This document shows positions 60,572-64,000 of a stretch of 64,000 nucleotides of DNA, piece after piece. Both the position numbers and the translations under genes were made by a program. Each line of letters starts with the position of its first letter. The stretch's first letter is position 1. The notes beneath the pieces were generated by a model. It saw only the letters and a program-made list of their open reading frames with translations, did not search any database and was not told where the DNA came from. Source of the stretch: Actinocrispum wychmicini (GTDB lineage: Bacteria > Actinomycetota > Actinomycetes > Mycobacteriales > Pseudonocardiaceae); contig NZ_SLWS01000007.1 of NCBI RefSeq assembly GCF_004345645.1, forward strand, positions 620,001 to 684,000, given 5' to 3'.

Positions 60572-63055
60572 TCACCTCTCCGCGGCGGTCCGGTCGAGCA
60601 GGTGTCGCAGCAGTTGGTCGACCTGCCCGGAAGCCAGGTCGTCCACTGTGGACGTTTGGTCGGGCGGTGGTTCGATGTCGCCGCGCAGCGCCTGCGTGTC
60701 CACCTTTCCGTTGGCGTTCCTGGGCAACGCGTCCAGCACCCCGATGTCCGCCGGACGCATGTAGGCCGGCAGCCGGTCCGCCAACCATGTCCCGACCTCA
60801 TCCGGCGTGAGGGTGTCCGCGGGCGAGACATAGGCGACGAGCCTGTCGTCACGCAGGACGACCGCGGCCGCACCGACCGCGGGATGGGACAGGAGCGTGT
60901 TCTCGATCTCGCCGAGTTCGATCCGGAAACCCCTGACCTTCACCTGGCTGTCCACCCGGCCGAGGATCTCCAGCTCGCCGTCCGGCCGCTGGCGGACCCG
61001 GTCGCCGGTGCGGTACAGCCGGGCACCTGGCTGATCGCCGTGCGGGTCGGGGAGGAACTTCTCGGCGGTGAGTCCCGACCGGCCGTGGTATCCGCGTGCC
61101 ACGGCGTCACCGCCGAGGTACAACTCTCCGCTGATCCCGGGTGGCACGGGCCGGAGACTCTGATCGAGAACGTACGCGCGGTAGTTCGGCAGCGGCGGGC
61201 CGATCGGGACGGACGGCGCCGAACCGTCGGCGGGCGAGCAGACGTGTGCGGCGGACCACACAGTGGCCTCGGTGGGACCGTAGTCGTTGAGGAGCAAGGC
61301 TTTCGGGTGGGCGGCGAAGTGTCGTTCGACCAGTTTCGGCGGCAGCGGCTCACCGCCGACGGACACCAGTCGCAGCCCGGCCAGCCCGTGCTCGGCGCCC
61401 GCCTCACGCAGCAGCGCGTAGTGCGACGGGATCGAGTGAATGTGGGTCACGGACCGCGCCTCGGCCACCTTGGCCAGCAGTCGTGCGTCGCGCGCCTCGG
61501 CATCGGTGGGCAGCAGAACCGTGCCGCCAGTGGTGAGCGTCCAGTACAGACCACCGGCGGAGCCGTCGAACGACAGCGGCATGGTCACCAGGTCCACGAC
61601 AGGCGCGGAGCCGCCGACCCGACGGGCGAACGTGGACAGCGTCAGGCCGCGGTGGGTGACCGCGACTCCCTTGGGCCGCCCGGTGGACCCGGAGGTGTAG
61701 ATCAGGTACGCCAAACTGCCCGAGTGGGGCTCCAGTTCGACCGGGTCCACCGGGCCGCGCGACAGCTCGACCGTGGGCACCGGCAGCGCCGGCAGACCGT
61801 CGAGCTGTTCGCGGGTGCCCAACAGCAGGAAGGCACCGGAATCCCGGACCATCCAACGAATTCGTTCGTCCGGGTAGGACGGATCGATCGGGACGTACGC
61901 GGCGCCGGCGCACAACACAGCCAGCAGTCCGACCACGGCGTCAACCGAACGATCAGCCACGACGCCAACCACACGCTCCGGCCCAGCGCCCTGCTCCCTC
62001 AACTCGCGTGCGGTGTGGCTGGCACGTGCCATCAGTTCGCCGTACGTGAGCTGCTCGCTCCCGCAGACCACCGCGAGCTTCGCCGGCGCCTGCGCCCGAA
62101 CGAGTTCGTGCACCGGAATGTCCGGAAAGGACTGACGCGGGCCCTGCCATTCGGTCAGCACGGCGTGCAGTTCCGCGTCGGTCAGCGCGGAGAATTCGTC
62201 CATTGTGGTCAATTCGGTGATCGCGGACCAAGCCCGGACCAACCGCGCGAGGAAACGTTGGGCGCTGGGGAAACCGAACAGGTCGGTGTCGTAGTCCACC
62301 AGGACGTCCAGGCCGTCCGTGTCCCGGAGGACAGTCACCCGCAGGTCCCGGTCGGTCCATCCGGTGTCGATCGGGACGACGCCTTCCGCGTACGTGAAAA
62401 GGACCTGCCCCGCCGGCACCTCGGCCCCGGGCGACCGGGCGGTCACCTTGTCGACGAGGGTGACCGGCGTGTCCGAGTCCGACCAGGGCACCCGGACCGT
62501 GCTGGCCCCGGTCGGGAGATCGGCCGCGAACGTGACGTCCTCGTCGTCACAGTACCTGGCCAACACCGCGGCCAGCCCGGCGAGCAGCAGGTCGACAAAC
62601 TCGACGTCGTGGTCCGCGCACCAGGTGAGCAACGCAGTGTCGCTATGGCGTTCGGACACCGTCGCGCCACGGAATCGCCGGGTCGCCGGGCGGGGGCGGT
62701 CGGTCGGCAGGGCTAGCGGAGGCATCGGGGCCGGCGGCTCCCCGGGCACCCACCTGACGTCCCGGGCCTGGAGCAACTCCGCGACCATCGCGCCCAGCTC
62801 GGATGTGGCGAGCGGCCGTCGGGTGGTGCAGAGAACGACTTGTTCGCGCTCGCCGAGCCGAACCAGGCAGATCCGGGCGGTCGGGCCGAGCCGCTGGGCC
62901 TCCTGGACAGCGAGCTGTTCCAGGCCGTCCCGCGAGCTGTGCCGCAGGTCCACCACGGTCACCGGGACAGGGCCCGCGGCCCGCCTCAGCTCGGCCACGT
63001 CCAGCTCGCCCGACACGGGCCACCCCCACCGCGCGGGCGCGACGATCGACGCCAT
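60572..63055 (-). CDS. NRPS adenylation protein with condensation-domain remnant, no carrier domain
   Basis: The 827-residue protein has an N-terminal region (about 1-310) resembling the C-terminal lobe of a condensation domain and lacking HHxxxDG, followed by a full adenylation domain. Motifs include A3 LIYTSGSTGRPKGV, A5 LLNDYGPTEATVW, A7 YRTGDRV, A8 GRVDSQVKVRGFRIELGEIE and A10 NANGKVD. The protein stops about 40 residues after A10, without a carrier LGGxS motif, so it must load a separate PCP. My reading of the pocket is D-G-G-S-V-V-D-V-W-K, which matches no code I know; the leading Asp indicates an alpha-amino acid. Confidence 0.9.
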   Translation of the reverse strand: MASIVAPARWGWPVSGELDVAELRRAAGPVPVTVVDLRHSSRDGLEQLAVQEAQRLGPTARICLVRLGEREQVVLCTTRRPLATSELGAMVAELLQARDVRWVPGEPPAPMPPLALPTDRPRPATRRFRGATVSERHSDTALLTWCADHDVEFVDLLLAGLAAVLARYCDDEDVTFAADLPTGASTVRVPWSDSDTPVTLVDKVTARSPGAEVPAGQVLFTYAEGVVPIDTGWTDRDLRVTVLRDTDGLDVLVDYDTDLFGFPSAQRFLARLVRAWSAITELTTMDEFSALTDAELHAVLTEWQGPRQSFPDIPVHELVRAQAPAKLAVVCGSEQLTYGELMARASHTARELREQGAGPERVVGVVADRSVDAVVGLLAVLCAGAAYVPIDPSYPDERIRWMVRDSGAFLLLGTREQLDGLPALPVPTVELSRGPVDPVELEPHSGSLAYLIYTSGSTGRPKGVAVTHRGLTLSTFARRVGGSAPVVDLVTMPLSFDGSAGGLYWTLTTGGTVLLPTDAEARDARLLAKVAEARSVTHIHSIPSHYALLREAGAEHGLAGLRLVSVGGEPLPPKLVERHFAAHPKALLLNDYGPTEATVWSAAHVCSPADGSAPSVPIGPPLPNYRAYVLDQSLRPVPPGISGELYLGGDAVARGYHGRSGLTAEKFLPDPHGDQPGARLYRTGDRVRQRPDGELEILGRVDSQVKVRGFRIELGEIENTLLSHPAVGAAAVVLRDDRLVAYVSPADTLTPDEVGTWLADRLPAYMRPADIGVLDALPRNANGKVDTQALRGDIEPPPDQTSTVDDLASGQVDQLLRHLLDRTAAER

Positions 63056-64000
63056 CTAACACACCACTCGCGCACCGGCCGCCGGCCGAAGCGAACGGGA
63101 TTTCCGCAGGTCACGCGAGCACACCGCTTTCTTCAACCAGCGGTCGGTCCCGTCGTAGCGGGCCTGGAACGCGCTGCGGCCGTGCACCGCCTTGTAGTTG
63201 TCGACGATGAACAGGTCACCCGGACCGACGGTCACTTCGCGCAACTGGTCCTCCAGTTGGTTCACCAGGTCGGCGAGCGCGTCCTTCGCTTCGGTGTCAC
63301 CGGGCAGCGGTTCCATGAACGCGGGGTCCACCCGCAGGTACGGCTGCTGGTCGTCGCCGAACAGCACCGCGCACGGTTCGGGCGCGTCCTGCATCACCTG
63401 CATGCTGTGGGTACGGCCGGTGCCGGCCACGAGATCCGCGGCCCGGTTGAGATGTTCGTTGTCCGGGCGGATCAGGAACCTCGACTGACGCAGCACGGCC
63501 CGGCGTTCCGGCGTGACCGACACGGCGTCGACACCGGCCACCGTGGTGCCCACCTCGTCCGGGTTGCGCAGGCCCAGCAACAGCAGGTAGTCGCAGCGGA
63601 ACGGGTGGAAGCCGTCCTCGGTGTGCCACTCCAGGCGGACCGTGCCGTGGCCGCTCTGCTCGTCCTTCTCCGCCGGCATCGGCAGCACGTCGTGCACGAG
63701 CCGGCCGTCCTGCAACGTGGACCAGCCGAACACCTCGCCAAGCGCGGCGCTGACGAGCAGCAGGTACAGCTCGTACCGCCGGGTGGCCGCCGGGTTAGCC
63801 CGGTGGCGCCAGTTCAGCGGGGTGGGGCCGAGCTCGGTGTCGTCGACGCCGAGGCCGCGCACCACGAGGCTGGCCGAGGTCTCCTCGCGGCGGAACGCGC
63901 CGACGGCATCGAGCAGCCGGTCGGGCAACTGGGCGGCCAGCCGGCCAGCCGAGGCGACGAACTCGTGGTCCTCCGCGGAGTCGTAGCGTCCGGCCAGGGT
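63056..64000 (-). CDS. Fe(II)/2-oxoglutarate-dependent amino-acid hydroxylase (clavaminate synthase-like), 5' end beyond window
   Basis: The frame stays open to the right edge, so only the last 314 residues are seen. The facial triad is visible as WHTEDGFHPFRCDY (His and Glu, two residues apart) and the distal His in DNYKAVHGRSAF, followed by the 2OG-binding Arg in DRWLKKAVCSRDLRKSRS. The block DYLLLLGLRNPDEVGTTVAGV is typical of the VioC/AsnO/OrfP group that beta-hydroxylates free or carrier-bound Arg, Asn or related amino acids. The gene abuts the adenylation gene (TAG-ATG), suggesting it hydroxylates that enzyme's amino acid. Confidence 0.9.
   Translation of the reverse strand, partial: TLAGRYDSAEDHEFVASAGRLAAQLPDRLLDAVGAFRREETSASLVVRGLGVDDTELGPTPLNWRHRANPAATRRYELYLLLVSAALGEVFGWSTLQDGRLVHDVLPMPAEKDEQSGHGTVRLEWHTEDGFHPFRCDYLLLLGLRNPDEVGTTVAGVDAVSVTPERRAVLRQSRFLIRPDNEHLNRAADLVAGTGRTHSMQVMQDAPEPCAVLFGDDQQPYLRVDPAFMEPLPGDTEAKDALADLVNQLEDQLREVTVGPGDLFIVDNYKAVHGRSAFQARYDGTDRWLKKAVCSRDLRKSRSLRPAAGARVVC

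Noticed and set aside
63056..63928. TTG at 63928 as start of the hydroxylase gene
   Set aside because: The frame remains open with family-like sequence to the window edge, so the gene is truncated by the window rather than starting there.

Overview
The window is high-GC DNA with short intergenic gaps, many ATGA/GTGA stop-start overlaps, frequent GTG starts, several probably leaderless transcripts, and SARP, StrR, LAL, ROK and TetR regulators. All of this fits a filamentous actinomycete. Gene content and word usage suggest Pseudonocardiaceae (Saccharothrix, Lentzea or Kibdelosporangium-like); that placement is inference. I found no tRNA, rRNA, CRISPR array or intact transposase.

Region 1 (1-12.6 kb) is an alpha-glucan utilisation locus. 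One strand carries a ROK repressor, two MalF/MalG-type permeases, a sugar-binding lipoprotein and a GH15 glucoamylase-like enzyme cut by the window edge. The other strand carries a second ROK regulator and two secreted GH31 enzymes, one with a CBM20 starch-binding domain. ROK-type operators lie between the two arms. No ATPase is present, so a shared MsiK-type ATPase elsewhere is likely. Region 2 (12.6-27.1 kb) is accessory: a CHAT protease operon with a membrane protein and a 49-residue ORF, a LAL regulator, a methyltransferase, two small membrane proteins, a TetR-esterase-monooxygenase operon behind a perfect 23-bp palindrome, an ArsR-SRPBCC pair, a GNAT enzyme, and an MFS/TetR pair controlled by three copies of one palindrome.

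Region 3 (27.1-30.3 kb) is a compact RiPP-like operon that I do not recognise as a described class. It encodes an E1/ThiF-family adenylating enzyme with an RRE-like N-terminus, a 28-codon precursor peptide translationally coupled to it, a strong hairpin, a PqqD-like/M50 membrane metalloprotease, and a membrane-anchored DUF3105 protein with seven cysteines in its last 30 residues. No YcaO, LanM, radical SAM enzyme or exporter is adjacent.

Region 4 (30.8-64 kb, running off the right edge) is a large biosynthetic cluster with four blocks. The plus-strand operon 30.8-41.1 kb holds a glutamate-decarboxylase-like PLP enzyme, asparagine synthetase, PrpF-like isomerase, acyl-CoA dehydrogenase, dihydroorotase-like amidohydrolase, O-methyltransferase, flavin monooxygenase and MFS exporter. 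A minus-strand block follows with a LuxR regulator, methyltransferase and SDR. The block 44.1-50.2 kb is a kynurenine-type tryptophan pathway: tryptophan 2,3-dioxygenase, class V PLP enzyme, a larger second TDO-family protein, flavin hydroxylase, kynurenine-formamidase-like cyclase and methyltransferase. The block 57.7-64 kb holds an Fe/2OG amino-acid hydroxylase, a C-lobe/adenylation NRPS protein without carrier domain, a methyltransferase, a prephenate-dehydrogenase-like enzyme, a chorismate mutase and an FMN reductase. SARP and StrR-family activators sit between the last two blocks. The inferred product combines a tryptophan-derived (hydroxy)anthranilate-like unit with a chorismate-derived and/or hydroxylated amino acid; I cannot name it.

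A 190-bp MITE with TA target duplications has inserted in frame into the 3' end of the prephenate-dehydrogenase-like gene and adds 64 codons.
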